64,000 bases of DNA from Stenotrophomonas acidaminiphila (GTDB lineage Bacteria > Pseudomonadota > Gammaproteobacteria > Xanthomonadales > Xanthomonadaceae). The position numbers and the translations under genes were made by a program. This document shows positions 35,022 through 43,476 of the stretch, piece by piece. Where the stretch lies: contig CP019797.1 of NCBI GenBank assembly GCA_002951995.1, forward strand, positions 3,270,501 to 3,334,500, in the 5' to 3' direction. A model generated the notes under the pieces. The model worked only from the letters and a program-made list of their open reading frames with translations, made no database searches and was not told the DNA's origin. Position 1 is the first letter of the stretch. Every line of letters begins with the position of its first letter.

Positions 35022-35069
35022 CCACAAGATAGTGGGGGTGACCGGCCAGGTCAACGCCAAATATTGTGG
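35022..35069 (-). promoter_or_regulatory. nrdA promoter overlapped by two NrdR boxes
   Basis: On the minus strand, a -35 TTGACC (35049-35054) and a -10 TATCTT (35026-35031) are 17 bases apart, ideal for sigma-70. Two 16-bp sites resembling the NrdR consensus cover it: CCACAATATTTGGCGT (35054-35069) and CCCCACTATCTTGTGG (35022-35037). Their spacing is 32 bases, three helical turns, as is typical for tandem NrdR boxes upstream of ribonucleotide-reductase genes. NrdR, an ATP-cone repressor, would sense dATP and block RNA polymerase here. Confidence 0.8.
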
Positions 35070-35300
35070 ATGGCCGCGCTCCCCTTGTGGCACAAGCGAT
35101 CGCCTCCGGAGCAGCAGGCCGGCACGGGACCGACTGCTCATCAGGACTGCGCAGTCAACCCTTTGGAGGCCAATTGGCGGGTAGGAAAACGCCTCACGCA
35201 TTCATCGTCCGATACCCCAGTTGCAGCGCCATGACTTCCGGCGGGCGCCCGGCCACGGCGCGGCCGGCGATCCTGTCGGCCCTTCGAATGGATTCCCCGC

Positions 35301-36110
35301 ATGCGCCGCCTGCTCCTCGCCGCTGCCCTGCTCGCCCTGCCATGCCTGTCCGCGCAGGCCGGCCCGGTGAAGGCGCCGGCGCTGTCGTCCACCCAGTGCG
35401 GGGTCAGCACCGATTACGACGTGCTGGTCGACGGCGGCGGCATCTGGCTGCGGCAGCGCGACGCCAGCCCGCGCGAGATCGTGTTCCACGATGGCGAGCT
35501 GAGCATCGACGGGCGCATGCAGGTGGTCAGTGCCGCGGACGCGCAACGCCTGCGGGTACTGGAGACCGGGGTGCGTCAGTTGATGCCGGCAGTCACCGGC
35601 ATCGCAAATGAATCGGTGGGCATCAGCTTCGACGTGCTGGACATGGTGTACGGCTCCATGACCGGCAACTTCGATTCGCGCAAGGTGCGCGCGCTGCGCA
35701 GGGACGCCGAGCGCTTCGTCGCCTCCACCATCGGCCGCGGGCGCTGGGAGCAGGATCTGTTCGGCGAGGGTTTCGAACAGCGCGTGCAGGCATCGGCCGA
35801 ATCGCTCAAGGGCTCCCTCGCCCGCGGCCTGCTGTGGACCCTGCTCACCGGCGGCGAAGAGCGCATCGAGAAACGCACCGGCAAGATGGAAGCGGAGCTG
35901 GAGCCGAAGATCGAAGCGCGCGCCCGCGCCCTGGAGCAGCACGTGCAGTCCCTGTGTACCCAAGTCCTGGCGCTGGACCGGGTGCAGTCGGCGCTGGAGT
36001 TCCGCTACGACGGCCAGCCGCTGCGGATGATGAACGTCGGCGGCGGGGTACCGGCCACGGCGCCGATGGCGAAGGAACAGGCACCGGACAACCGCATCGA
36101 GCTGCCCTAA
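35301..36110 (+). CDS. DUF2884 (YggN) family exported protein
   Basis: The 269-residue protein has a signal peptide (MRRLLLAAALLALPCLSAQA, about 20 residues). A domain with CGVSTDYDVLVDGGGIWL, IVFHDGELSIDGRMQVVSAA and the long helical part VSIGFDVL-like GISFDVLDMVYG through EKRTGKMEAELEPKIEARAR and VQSLCTQVLALDRVQSALEF follows. These blocks match the DUF2884/YggN family of periplasmic proteins of unknown function; deletion phenotypes are not established to my knowledge. A Cys near the mature N-terminus and one near the C-terminus could form a disulfide. Convergent with the VWA gene. Confidence 0.8.
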   Translation: MRRLLLAAALLALPCLSAQAGPVKAPALSSTQCGVSTDYDVLVDGGGIWLRQRDASPREIVFHDGELSIDGRMQVVSAADAQRLRVLETGVRQLMPAVTGIANESVGISFDVLDMVYGSMTGNFDSRKVRALRRDAERFVASTIGRGRWEQDLFGEGFEQRVQASAESLKGSLARGLLWTLLTGGEERIEKRTGKMEAELEPKIEARARALEQHVQSLCTQVLALDRVQSALEFRYDGQPLRMMNVGGGVPATAPMAKEQAPDNRIELP

Positions 36111-36111
36111 G

Positions 36112-36226
36112 CCCCTCTCCCCGCGGGAGCGGGGTCGGGGTGAGGGCGGTCAGGGCCGGTGGTTCACCGTCGTCGATGCCGCCCCCCTCATCCGCGCTTC
36201 GGACGGCTTCTGCCGCGGGGAGAGGG
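36112..36226. repeat. Long palindromic element between convergent genes
   Basis: CCCCTCTCCCCGCGG (36112-36126) is matched by its reverse complement at 36213-36226 (14 of 14), and inner segments GGTGAGGGCGG and CCGCCCCCCTCATC also pair. The GC-rich, REP-like element lies between the stops of the DUF2884 gene and the VWA gene. It may act as a bidirectional transcription terminator or mRNA 3'-end stabiliser. Confidence 0.65.
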
Positions 36227-36261
36227 ATCCCCCGGCCGACGACACGACGCCGGCGCTGCGC

Positions 36262-37734
36262 TCACCCCTGCGGCAGCTGCGCCAGTTCCTCGCGCACCAG
36301 CCGCAACACCAGCGCGTCCAGCGTATCCACCGAATAGTCGGCCACGTCATGCACGGTTTCGCGGCCCGGCCCGCTGCCCGGGTCGGACGCAACCTTGTAG
36401 GTGAGGAAGATGAAGCGCCCGCCGGTGTACTGGGCGATCTGCCGCTGCACGATCTCGCCGGTGGTGTCCTGCCCCGACGCGGCCACGCTGAACACCTTGA
36501 TGCCCTTGCCCAGCGCCGCCAGCATGGTCTGGTCGTAGTGCGGCGGCGGATAGTCCATGTGCGGCGGTGCGTCGGCCAGCGACACCAGCAGCCGCGTGGT
36601 GGCCGGTCCGCGCCATGCCAGCGCCTGCACCGCATGCGCGAAGGCTTCGTTCATCGCCTCGGGCATGTCGCCGCCACCGCCGGCACGCACCCCGTCGAGC
36701 ACCTGCTGGAACGCGGCGACGTTGCCGGTGAGGTCCCAGCTGCGCACGAAGTACTCGTCGCCGCGGTCGCGGTAGGTGACCAGGCCGAGGCACACGTCCG
36801 GGCGCGACGGCAGTTGCTCGATGCCGCGCACGATGTCGCGCAGCGAAGCGCGCAGCTTGTCGATCTCGTCGCCCATCGAGCCGGTGGCATCGACCATGAA
36901 CACCAGGTCCAGGCGCGCGCGCGGGGTCGCCGCAGCGGTGGGCAGGCGCACTTCCAGCGCGTCCTTCTGCCCGCGCCGCAACTGCGCCCGGGCCTGCTGC
37001 CCGGCGCGGCGCACGTCGACCCGGTAGCTGGCCGAATCGCGGTCATCGAAAGCATTCAGGTGCAACCAGGCCTGGCCGCCGGCATCGGTGCGCGCCCACA
37101 TGCGCGCGCCATTGGCCGCGGAGACGGCGACCTCGGCATCGGGCACCGGCCGGCCCTGCGCATCGATCACGTGCAGGCGCTGGCGCACCGACACGTCGCG
37201 CCCCAGCCGCGCCGCCTCGGGGTGGCGCTGCAGGAACTGCCGGAAGCCGCTGAAGTCGGCGTTGTCATCGACCACGCCGGCGGTCACCGGCGTGGCCGGG
37301 CGCTGCATCGCCGGTGGCGACGACGCGGCGCGCGCGTCCGCCACCTCCGATACCCTGACCGCCGCGTCGACGGCAATCATGGGGGCCGGCGGCGGAGGCG
37401 GCGGCGCCATCTCGTGCAGTTCCCTGCGATGCGGAACCTTGCCGACCAGGGTGGGGATCTCGCGCACCCGCTCCGGTGGCTGCGGATCCGGCACCTCGCG
37501 CATCCGCGGCGTGTCGCTGCACACGCTGGCCGCCGGCGCGCGGAAATCCGCGGTGGTCTGGCGCCGGCGCGTGGGCACGGGCGCCTGCAGGTCGGGCTGC
37601 ACCACGGCGGGGGCGGGCGCCGGTGGCGGCCACCGCGGCTCGCCGGCGAGCGCCGGCAGCCCGGCCAGCAGCGTCAGCGCGAACGCCATCGAACGTACCG
37701 GCGGACGCCGGAAGGCCATGCTTGCGTGCTTCAT
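36262..37734 (-). CDS. Exported von Willebrand factor A domain protein
   Basis: The 490-residue protein has a signal peptide (MKHASMAFRRPPVRSMAFAL, cleavage near GLPALA). A Pro-rich linker with PPPPPPAPM (about residues 35-145), a small beta domain (RLHVIDAQGRPVPDAEVAVS, carboxypeptidase-regulatory-like) and a VWA domain (about 285-490) follow. The VWA domain has the metal-ion-dependent adhesion site DATGSMGDEI plus GLVTYRDRGDEY and LLVSLADAPPHMDYPP. VWA domains bind protein ligands via a divalent metal; here it is probably periplasmic or surface-located. The start at 37734 has GGAG upstream and leads into the signal peptide. Reading outward from the zapE cluster, it is the last gene of a leftward series. 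Confidence 0.8.
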   Translation of the reverse strand: MKHASMAFRRPPVRSMAFALTLLAGLPALAGEPRWPPPAPAPAVVQPDLQAPVPTRRRQTTADFRAPAASVCSDTPRMREVPDPQPPERVREIPTLVGKVPHRRELHEMAPPPPPPAPMIAVDAAVRVSEVADARAASSPPAMQRPATPVTAGVVDDNADFSGFRQFLQRHPEAARLGRDVSVRQRLHVIDAQGRPVPDAEVAVSAANGARMWARTDAGGQAWLHLNAFDDRDSASYRVDVRRAGQQARAQLRRGQKDALEVRLPTAAATPRARLDLVFMVDATGSMGDEIDKLRASLRDIVRGIEQLPSRPDVCLGLVTYRDRGDEYFVRSWDLTGNVAAFQQVLDGVRAGGGGDMPEAMNEAFAHAVQALAWRGPATTRLLVSLADAPPHMDYPPPHYDQTMLAALGKGIKVFSVAASGQDTTGEIVQRQIAQYTGGRFIFLTYKVASDPGSGPGRETVHDVADYSVDTLDALVLRLVREELAQLPQG

Positions 37735-37857
37735 CTGCGTACTCCGTTGCTTGCGGGGTGGGCCGCGGCGGCGGCAGGCGCGGAACAGAACGGATGACGG
37801 CGAACAACGGGGTTGGGGGACCACGCCCCGGGGGCAGCCCCGGCACGCGGCCACGGG

Positions 37858-38952
37858 TTACAGGCGGTGGGCGGTACCCAGGTACTCGGCGCTCTGCATC
37901 TCGATCAGGCGGCTGGCGGTGCGCTCGAAGGCACCGGCCAGGCGGGTGCCGGAATAGAGCAGCGGCGGCGGGTCCTGCGCGGTGCACACCAGGTTCACCT
38001 GGCGGTCGTAGAGCTCGTCGATCAGGTTGACGAAGCGCCGCGCGGCATCTTCGTTCAGGCGGTCGAAGTGCGGGATGCCGCCCAGCAGCACGGTGTTGAA
38101 CTCGCGCGCGATCTCGATGTAGTCCGACGGCCCGCGCGGGCCTTCGCACAGCGCCGCGAAATCGAACCAGACGATGCTCTTGCCACGCCCGCGCACGGGG
38201 ATCTTGCGCCCCTCGATCTGGATGTTGCCGGCGCGCGCGTCCTGGCCGCCGCTCAGCTCCTTCCAGCGCCGCTCCAGCCAGGCGTCGCTGTCGCCTTCCA
38301 GCGGCGCGCGGTACACCGGCGAGCGGGTCAGCGCGCGCATGCGGTAGTCCTCGGTGCCTTCGGCGTACAGCTCCACGCAGTACTTCTGCAGCAGGGCGAT
38401 GGCCGGCAGGAAGCTGTCGCGCTGCAGGCCGTTGAGATACAGGTTCTCCACCGCGGTGTTGGAGGTGGTCACCAGGGTCACGCCTTCGGCGAACAGCCGT
38501 TCCAACAAGCGCGCCAGCAGCATCGCGTCGCCGATGTCGGTGACGAAGAACTCGTCCAGCACCAGCACCCGCAGCCTGCTGCGCCATTCCTGGGCGATCT
38601 TGGCCAGCGGGTCGCTCTGGCCCTGGTGTTCACGCAGGCGCTCGTGGATGCCGCGCATGAAACGGTGGAAGTGGGTGCGGTACTTCTGCTCGATCGGCAG
38701 GCCGTCGTAGAACAGGTCGACCAGGAAGGTCTTGCCGCGGCCGACGCCGCCCCAGAAATACAGGCCCTTGACCGGCCCGGGCTTCTTCCAGAAGGCCGAC
38801 AGCCGGTCGAGCCAGCCGTCCTGCGCCGAATCGACGATGGCCTCGTGGATGCGGTCCAGTTCGGCCAGTGCCGGGTGCTGGGCCGGATCGTCGCGCCAGT
38901 CGCCACGGGCCACGCCGGCGGCGTAGCGCTGCGAGGGGGTCGTCGCCTCCAT
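37858..38952 (-). CDS. zapE: Cell division ATPase ZapE (AFG1-like)
   Basis: The 364-residue AAA-type ATPase has Walker A in LYFWGGVGRGKTFLVDLFYD, Walker B in LRVLVLDEFFVTDIGDAMLL, sensor I in VTLVTTSNTAVENLY and the family blocks HFHRFMRGIHERLR, REFNTVLLGGIPHFD and FVNLIDELYDRQVNL. ZapE associates with FtsZ rings late in constriction and under oxygen limitation in E. coli. The start at 38952 is chosen because it follows the hydrolase gene by two bases, giving translational coupling, and because it matches family starts (MEATTPSQRYAAGV). Confidence 0.93.
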   Translation of the reverse strand: MEATTPSQRYAAGVARGDWRDDPAQHPALAELDRIHEAIVDSAQDGWLDRLSAFWKKPGPVKGLYFWGGVGRGKTFLVDLFYDGLPIEQKYRTHFHRFMRGIHERLREHQGQSDPLAKIAQEWRSRLRVLVLDEFFVTDIGDAMLLARLLERLFAEGVTLVTTSNTAVENLYLNGLQRDSFLPAIALLQKYCVELYAEGTEDYRMRALTRSPVYRAPLEGDSDAWLERRWKELSGGQDARAGNIQIEGRKIPVRGRGKSIVWFDFAALCEGPRGPSDYIEIAREFNTVLLGGIPHFDRLNEDAARRFVNLIDELYDRQVNLVCTAQDPPPLLYSGTRLAGAFERTASRLIEMQSAEYLGTAHRL

Positions 38953-38954
38953 GC

Positions 38955-39626
38955 TCAGCAACTGCCGTCGGGCAGCCAGCGCCGCACTTCGTGCTGGATC
39001 GCGCCACGCAGGTCGATCAGCTTGCGATGGAAGAAATGGCTGGTGTCGGGCATGCGCACCAGCTGCGGCGGGTCGGCCAGCGTCTCCAGCCACGCATAGA
39101 CCGCCTGCGCGTCGACCACCTCGTCGGCGTCGCCCTGCACCACCAGCCACTGCGCCGGCGGCTGCAGCGCGTCGAAATCCCAGGTGCGGCGGCCGACCGG
39201 CGGCGCGATCGAGATCAGCGCCTGCGGCGCCAGCGCGCCACTGGCGCGCAGCGAGACGTAGGCGCCGAAGCTGAAACCGGCCAGCCACAGCGCGCAGTCC
39301 GGGCGCTGTGCGCGCACCCAGGCCACCACCGCGCGCAGGTCGTCCTGCTCGCCTTCGCCGTTGTCGTAGCTGCCGGCCGAAGCGCCGACACTGCGGAAAT
39401 TGAAGCGCACCGTGGTGATGCCCAGCTCGCGCAGCGCGCGCGCGGCCATGGTCACCACCTTGTTGTGCATGCTGCCGCCTTCGGTGGACAGCGGGTGGCA
39501 GATGACGGCGACGACCGGCCGCGCGGCGACATCGCCCTCGGGCGGATCGACCGCGACCTCGAGCGGCCCGCAGGGGCCCTCGAGCATCAGCACCGCCGGT
39601 TCGCGGGGAAAGGAAGGATTGCTCAT
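38955..39626 (-). CDS. Alpha/beta hydrolase (YheT/dienelactone-hydrolase-like)
   Basis: The 223-residue serine hydrolase shows VAVICHPLSTEGGSMHNKVV (oxyanion strand), RFNFRSVGASAGSYDNGEGE, the nucleophile elbow LWLAGFSFGAYVSLRASG (Ser in GFSFG), Asp in VVQGDADEVVDAQAV and His in MPDTSHFFHRKL. The CHPLSxxGGSMxNKVV pattern is that of the alpha/beta hydrolases near zapE in many gammaproteobacteria; the substrate is unknown. The start at 39626 gives MSNPSFPREPAVL. It overlaps nothing and couples to zapE. Confidence 0.85.
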   Translation of the reverse strand: MSNPSFPREPAVLMLEGPCGPLEVAVDPPEGDVAARPVVAVICHPLSTEGGSMHNKVVTMAARALRELGITTVRFNFRSVGASAGSYDNGEGEQDDLRAVVAWVRAQRPDCALWLAGFSFGAYVSLRASGALAPQALISIAPPVGRRTWDFDALQPPAQWLVVQGDADEVVDAQAVYAWLETLADPPQLVRMPDTSHFFHRKLIDLRGAIQHEVRRWLPDGSC

Positions 39627-39684
39627 GCCGCCATAATACCGGCCCCCTTCACCGGCTTCACCGCCATCCCCGGTAGCGACGGCA

Positions 39685-40548
39685 ATGCCTTTCCTGATCC
39701 TGAGCGTGATCTGCAGCGTGCTGGTCTCGGTCCTGCTGAAGCTGGCGCCGCGGCGCGGCATCGACATCGCCCAGGCCGTGACCTGGAACTACCTGGCGGC
39801 CAGCGTGCTGTCGCTGCTGCTGCTCAGGCCGTCGCTGCAGTCGCTGCGCGACGGCCATGCGCCGTGGCCGGCGCTGCTCGGCCTGGCGCTGGCGCTGCCG
39901 GGCATCTTCCTGGTGCTGGCGCGCGCCGTGCGCGAAGCCGGCATCGTGCGCAGCGACGTCGCGCAGCGGCTGTCGCTGCTGCTGTCGCTGGGCGCGGCGT
40001 TCGTGCTGTTCGGCGAACACGCCAATGGCTGGAAACTGGCCGGGCTGGGGCTGGGCGTGTTGGCCATCGTCGGCGTGAGTGCGCGCAGCGGCGAGCGCGG
40101 CGCCGGCACGGCGTCGAGCTGGCGCTGGCTGCTGGCGGTATGGGCCGGCTTCGCGCTGATCGACATCCTGCTCAAGCAGGTGGCACTGGCCGGCACCCCG
40201 GCCACCGCGGCGCTGCTGGCCAGCTTCGCCATCGCCTTCGTGCTGATGCTGGGCTGGCAGCTGCTGCGCCACTACCGCGGCCGCCAGCGGCTGCAGGCGC
40301 GCAACCTTGGCTTCGGCCTGCTGCTGGGCGCGATCAACTTCGGCAACATCCTGTTCTACGTGCGCGCGCACCAGGCGTTGCCGCACAGCCCGGCCACCAT
40401 CTTCGCCGGCATGAACATCGGCGTGGTGTGCCTGGGTGCGCTGGTCGGCGTACTGGCCTTCGGCGAGAAGACCAGCGCCTGGAACCGCCTGGGTCTGGGC
40501 CTGGCGGTGGTGGCGATCGCGCTGATCGCGCGCGGCGCGCAGGGCTGA
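39685..40548 (+). CDS. EamA/DMT-family transporter
   Basis: The 287-residue membrane protein is predicted to have ten helices, in two repeats of the drug/metabolite transporter fold. Examples are FLILSVICSVLVSVLLKL, YLAASVLSLLLL, LLGLALALPGIFLVLARAV and LLSLGAAFVLFGE in the first half. WLLAVWAGFALIDILLKQVAL, LLASFAIAFVLMLGWQLL and NIGVVCLGALVGVLAFGEKT in the second. The family exports metabolites such as amino acids or sugars phosphates; the substrate cannot be deduced. Divergent from the hydrolase gene with 58 bases between starts. Confidence 0.83.
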   Translation: MPFLILSVICSVLVSVLLKLAPRRGIDIAQAVTWNYLAASVLSLLLLRPSLQSLRDGHAPWPALLGLALALPGIFLVLARAVREAGIVRSDVAQRLSLLLSLGAAFVLFGEHANGWKLAGLGLGVLAIVGVSARSGERGAGTASSWRWLLAVWAGFALIDILLKQVALAGTPATAALLASFAIAFVLMLGWQLLRHYRGRQRLQARNLGFGLLLGAINFGNILFYVRAHQALPHSPATIFAGMNIGVVCLGALVGVLAFGEKTSAWNRLGLGLAVVAIALIARGAQG

Positions 40549-40593
40549 GCCTGCAGAACGGCCTCCTTGTCCGGGGGATGATCCGCCTCATTA

Positions 40594-40608
40594 TGTTACT
40601 TTGTAACA
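40594..40608. promoter_or_regulatory. Candidate metal-regulator (Zur-like) operator
   Basis: Perfect inverted repeat TGTTAC-TTT-GTAACA within an AT-rich island, ending 15 bases before the MerC start codon. Fur-superfamily zinc regulators use similar TGTTA...TAACA palindromes, so Zur control of the MerC-like gene is suggested. No experiment or search supports it. Confidence 0.45.
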
Positions 40609-40623
40609 AATAGAGCCGATCCG

Positions 40624-40995
40624 ATGAAGCATGCCGCCGCCCTGTTCGATGTCTCCGCCCTCGCCCTGTCCGGCCTGTGCCTGCTGCACTGCCTGGCGCT
40701 GCCGCTGCTGGCCGCGCTGCTGCCGCTGTTCGGCACCTGGAGCGAGGCCGAATGGGTACATGGGCTGTTCGTGCTGATCGCCGCGCCGCTGACCAGCTAC
40801 GCGCTGTGGCGCGCGCATCGCCACCGCCCGCTGCCGGCCGCGCTGTGGCTGCTGGCGGGCACCGGGCTGGCACTGCTGCTGGCCGGGGCGTGCGGCGGGC
40901 TGGGCGCGCGGGCCGAAACGCCGCTTACCGTCGCCGGCAGCCTGGCACTGGCCAGCGCCCACCTGTGGAACGCGGCGCGGCGGCACGCGCACTGA
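40624..40995 (+). CDS. MerC-family small membrane protein
   Basis: The 123-residue protein has four predicted helices. The first contains the Cys pair motif LSGLCLLHCLALPLLAALLP (MerC signature with Cys-x-x-x-Cys), then EWVHGLFVLIAAPLTSYALW, LLAGTGLALLLAGACGGLGA and a last helix over VAGSLALASAHLWN. MerC transports Hg2+ in mer operons, but no other mer gene is present. Solitary copies in Xanthomonadaceae may handle other metals such as zinc, in keeping with the operator-like palindrome upstream. Transcription orientation is the same as the EamA gene, 75 bases upstream. Confidence 0.85.
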   Translation: MKHAAALFDVSALALSGLCLLHCLALPLLAALLPLFGTWSEAEWVHGLFVLIAAPLTSYALWRAHRHRPLPAALWLLAGTGLALLLAGACGGLGARAETPLTVAGSLALASAHLWNAARRHAH

Positions 40996-41043
40996 CGGTC
41001 ACCGGCCCCAGGCGCATGGGACCGGCGCCCGCTTCGCCCGGGC

Positions 41044-42771
41044 TCAGGGATCGAAGCCCAGCAGCAGCGGATCGTGGTCCGAGCTGCGCCACGGGCCGGG
41101 TACGTTGCGCCCCTGGTAGCCGGCGTCGTCGGCTTCATCGGCGTTGATGTGCCATTCGGCCGCGCCCTTCAACCGCGCCGCCATGCCCGGGTTGAGCAGC
41201 GCGTGGTCCAGGCGCCCGGTCAAGCCGTTGTAGACGTAGCTGTAAGGCTGGGGCACGCCGGCCACCTTGAACGCGTCGCGCCAGCCATCGGCCTGCAGCT
41301 GGCGGATCGGTGCTTCCATCGCATAGGCGTTGAAGTCACCCAGCAACACCGCATCGGCGCTGCCACTGCCGGTCGGGTCGCGCTGCAGCCACTGGTGCAG
41401 CAGGCGCGCCGATTCCACCCGGGTAGCAGTCCAGCAGCCCTGGCCGTCGTTCTGGTCGGCGTCGGCGCCACTGGCCTCGCTGCAGCCCTTGGATTTGAAA
41501 TGGTTGGCCACGACCACGAACGGCCGGCCCTTGCGGCCCATGCGGAACGCCTGCGCCAGCGGTACCCGGCTGCGCTCGCCGAACGGCTCGCGCTCCAGCA
41601 CCGCCGGCTTGCCCACCGGCGCCACCCGCGCGGCGCGGTAGATGATGCCCACGCGGATCGGGTTGTCGCCCGGCCCCTTGCCGGCGTCGACGAACGCCCA
41701 GTGGCGGTCCTTGCCCTGCCCCTCGTTGAGTGCGCGCACCAGCCCGGCGATCGCCGAGTCCGGGCCGTAGCCGTCGTTCTCCAGTTCCATCAGCGCGGCC
41801 ACGTCCGCGTCGAGGCCGCGGATGGTGGCGACCAGCTTGGCCTGCTGCGCCTGGAACTGCGCGAACGTCTTGGCGCCGCGCAGGGTCGGGAAGCCGCCGC
41901 CGTGGCCATCGCCGTTGAAGTAGTTCTCCAGGTTGAACGCGGCGATGCGCAGTGCGCCGGCCACCACCGGCGGCTGCGGCCGCTCGATCGCCGGCACCGG
42001 CAGCGCGGCGGTCAGCTGCAGGCGGTAGTCGCCGTCATGGCGCTGGTCGACCACGCCCTCGACGCCGCGGAACACCATGCCGGTGCGCAGCTGCGCGGCC
42101 TCGGGCAGGTAGGACACGCGGCCCGGATCGCGCTGGCTGCTGCCGTCGTCCAGGCGCAGCCGGCGGCGCGCGTTGTCGGCTACCAGCGCCGCGTTCTCCG
42201 CGGTGCCGGCGGCGGCCAACTCGGTCGGCTGCCACAGCCGCCCGTCGAAGGCCACGGCCAGCTCGCCGTGACGCGCCAGCTGGTCCTGCCCGGCCAGGGT
42301 CAGCGGTGCGGTGATGCGCACCTTCATCCCTTCCAGCGCTTCCCAGCTGGCGGGCACGGCGTCCAGCACGGTGACCGCGGGCGCGGGGCGGGCACGGGCC
42401 GCGGCCAGCGTCTCGGCCTGCAGCGCGGTCAGGGTCTGGCCGCCCTTGCCGGCCGCCAGCTCCTGCACCGTGCCGGTGACACGCAGCCACTGCCCCGCGG
42501 GCAGCGCGCGCGCCGGGTCCAGCTGCACGAACAGCGCATCGGACGTGGCCGGATCGCCATCGCCGGCATCCTGCAGGAAGACGCCGCCGAGCCCGGCGCG
42601 CAGGTCGGCGGTGACGAACCCCTCGATGGTGACCTGGCGCCCTTCCAGCGGGCTGCGCGGGCCACTGCCCTGCACCTGGCCGATGGCGGTGACCGCCGGC
42701 CCCCGGGCGAGCGCCTGCGGCGCAAGGGCCAGGGACAGCGAGAGGGCGAGCAGCGGGGGAAGATGGCGCAT
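41044..42771 (-). CDS. Exported endonuclease/exonuclease/phosphatase family nuclease (ExeM/NucH-like)
   Basis: The 575-residue protein has a signal peptide (MRHLPPLLALSLSLALAPQA) and an N-terminal OB-fold-like segment (VTIEGFVTADLRAGLGGVFL, with GTVQEL). The C-terminal EEP nuclease domain has RIAAFNLENYFN, ALMELENDGYG (metal-binding Glu), NHFKSKGC, LLGDFNAYAMEAPI (Asp/Asn) and SDHDPLLLGFDP (catalytic Asp-His). The arrangement matches extracellular DNases of the ExeM/NucH type used for biofilm DNA turnover and phosphate scavenging. The Cys pairs in KSKGCSEASG and GQGCW are typical of the family. Secreted or outer-membrane location is inferred. Confidence 0.88.
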   Translation of the reverse strand: MRHLPPLLALSLSLALAPQALARGPAVTAIGQVQGSGPRSPLEGRQVTIEGFVTADLRAGLGGVFLQDAGDGDPATSDALFVQLDPARALPAGQWLRVTGTVQELAAGKGGQTLTALQAETLAAARARPAPAVTVLDAVPASWEALEGMKVRITAPLTLAGQDQLARHGELAVAFDGRLWQPTELAAAGTAENAALVADNARRRLRLDDGSSQRDPGRVSYLPEAAQLRTGMVFRGVEGVVDQRHDGDYRLQLTAALPVPAIERPQPPVVAGALRIAAFNLENYFNGDGHGGGFPTLRGAKTFAQFQAQQAKLVATIRGLDADVAALMELENDGYGPDSAIAGLVRALNEGQGKDRHWAFVDAGKGPGDNPIRVGIIYRAARVAPVGKPAVLEREPFGERSRVPLAQAFRMGRKGRPFVVVANHFKSKGCSEASGADADQNDGQGCWTATRVESARLLHQWLQRDPTGSGSADAVLLGDFNAYAMEAPIRQLQADGWRDAFKVAGVPQPYSYVYNGLTGRLDHALLNPGMAARLKGAAEWHINADEADDAGYQGRNVPGPWRSSDHDPLLLGFDP

Positions 42772-42846
42772 GGGGCGGACTCCAGAACGGCGGAAAGCAA
42801 AGCGCCGCCCGGGAGGGCGGCGCCGCGTGTCCATGATGGGCACGTT

Positions 42847-43368
42847 TTATTTCAGGTTTGCCAGCATCCAGTCGACGGTGGCGTGGATCTGCTCGTCGCT
42901 CAGGCCGGCGTTGCCACCCTTGGGCGGCATCACCCCGCCGTCGGGGCCGGTATAGCCCTCGATGGCGTGCTTGTAGAGCGTCTCCTTGCCTTGGGCGATG
43001 CGCTTGTCCCAGTGCGCATGGTCCAGGGTCGGCGCCATGCCCACGCCGGTCAGGTGGCACGCGGTGCACAGCTTGTCGAAGATCACCTTGCCATCGAGCG
43101 TGCCGCCGTAGGCGCCGCCCGCGGCCGCGGCCTGCGCTGCCGCGGCTTCGGCCGCCGCGGCCTGCGCCGCGGCGCCGGTGCTGCCCGCGTAGACCGCGCC
43201 GGCCGGGGCGATGCGCTGCTCGACGCGCGCGACCGCCTGCGGGGATGCTTCGGTGGGAATCGCGCGCTGCAGGAACGACGCGAAGATGATCAACCCGACC
43301 GTGACGACAGCCAAGATGGCGATCACGATGGAGAAGCGCTTCAGGAACTGCAGGTCGTAATTCCGCAC
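42847..43368 (-). CDS. Cytochrome c5-like membrane-anchored monoheme cytochrome
   Basis: The 173-residue protein has an N-terminal membrane anchor (FSIVIAILAVVTVGLIIFAS), an Ala-rich spacer of about 50 residues, and a class I cytochrome c domain. The heme-binding motif is FDKLCTACHLTGVG (CxxCH), with the distal Met in GGVMPPKGGNAGLSDEQIHA. This is the cytochrome c5 pattern (GVMPPKGG). It should carry electrons in the periplasm between the bc1 complex and oxidases. Monocistronic; it ends 75 bases before the nuclease start. Confidence 0.88.
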   Translation of the reverse strand: MRNYDLQFLKRFSIVIAILAVVTVGLIIFASFLQRAIPTEASPQAVARVEQRIAPAGAVYAGSTGAAAQAAAAEAAAAQAAAAGGAYGGTLDGKVIFDKLCTACHLTGVGMAPTLDHAHWDKRIAQGKETLYKHAIEGYTGPDGGVMPPKGGNAGLSDEQIHATVDWMLANLK

Positions 43369-43476
43369 GTATCAACACCCCTGGCAAGTAGTCGGTGGAC
43401 CACAGCTACCGGCGGAGTATAGACCAGCGCCCCCACCCACCGGCAACGGGCACCGGTGGCCAGGGGCCGGCCGCGA

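Noticed and set aside
40624..40995. Mercury resistance operon
   Set aside because: Only a merC-type gene is present; no merR, merT, merP or merA is in the neighbourhood.
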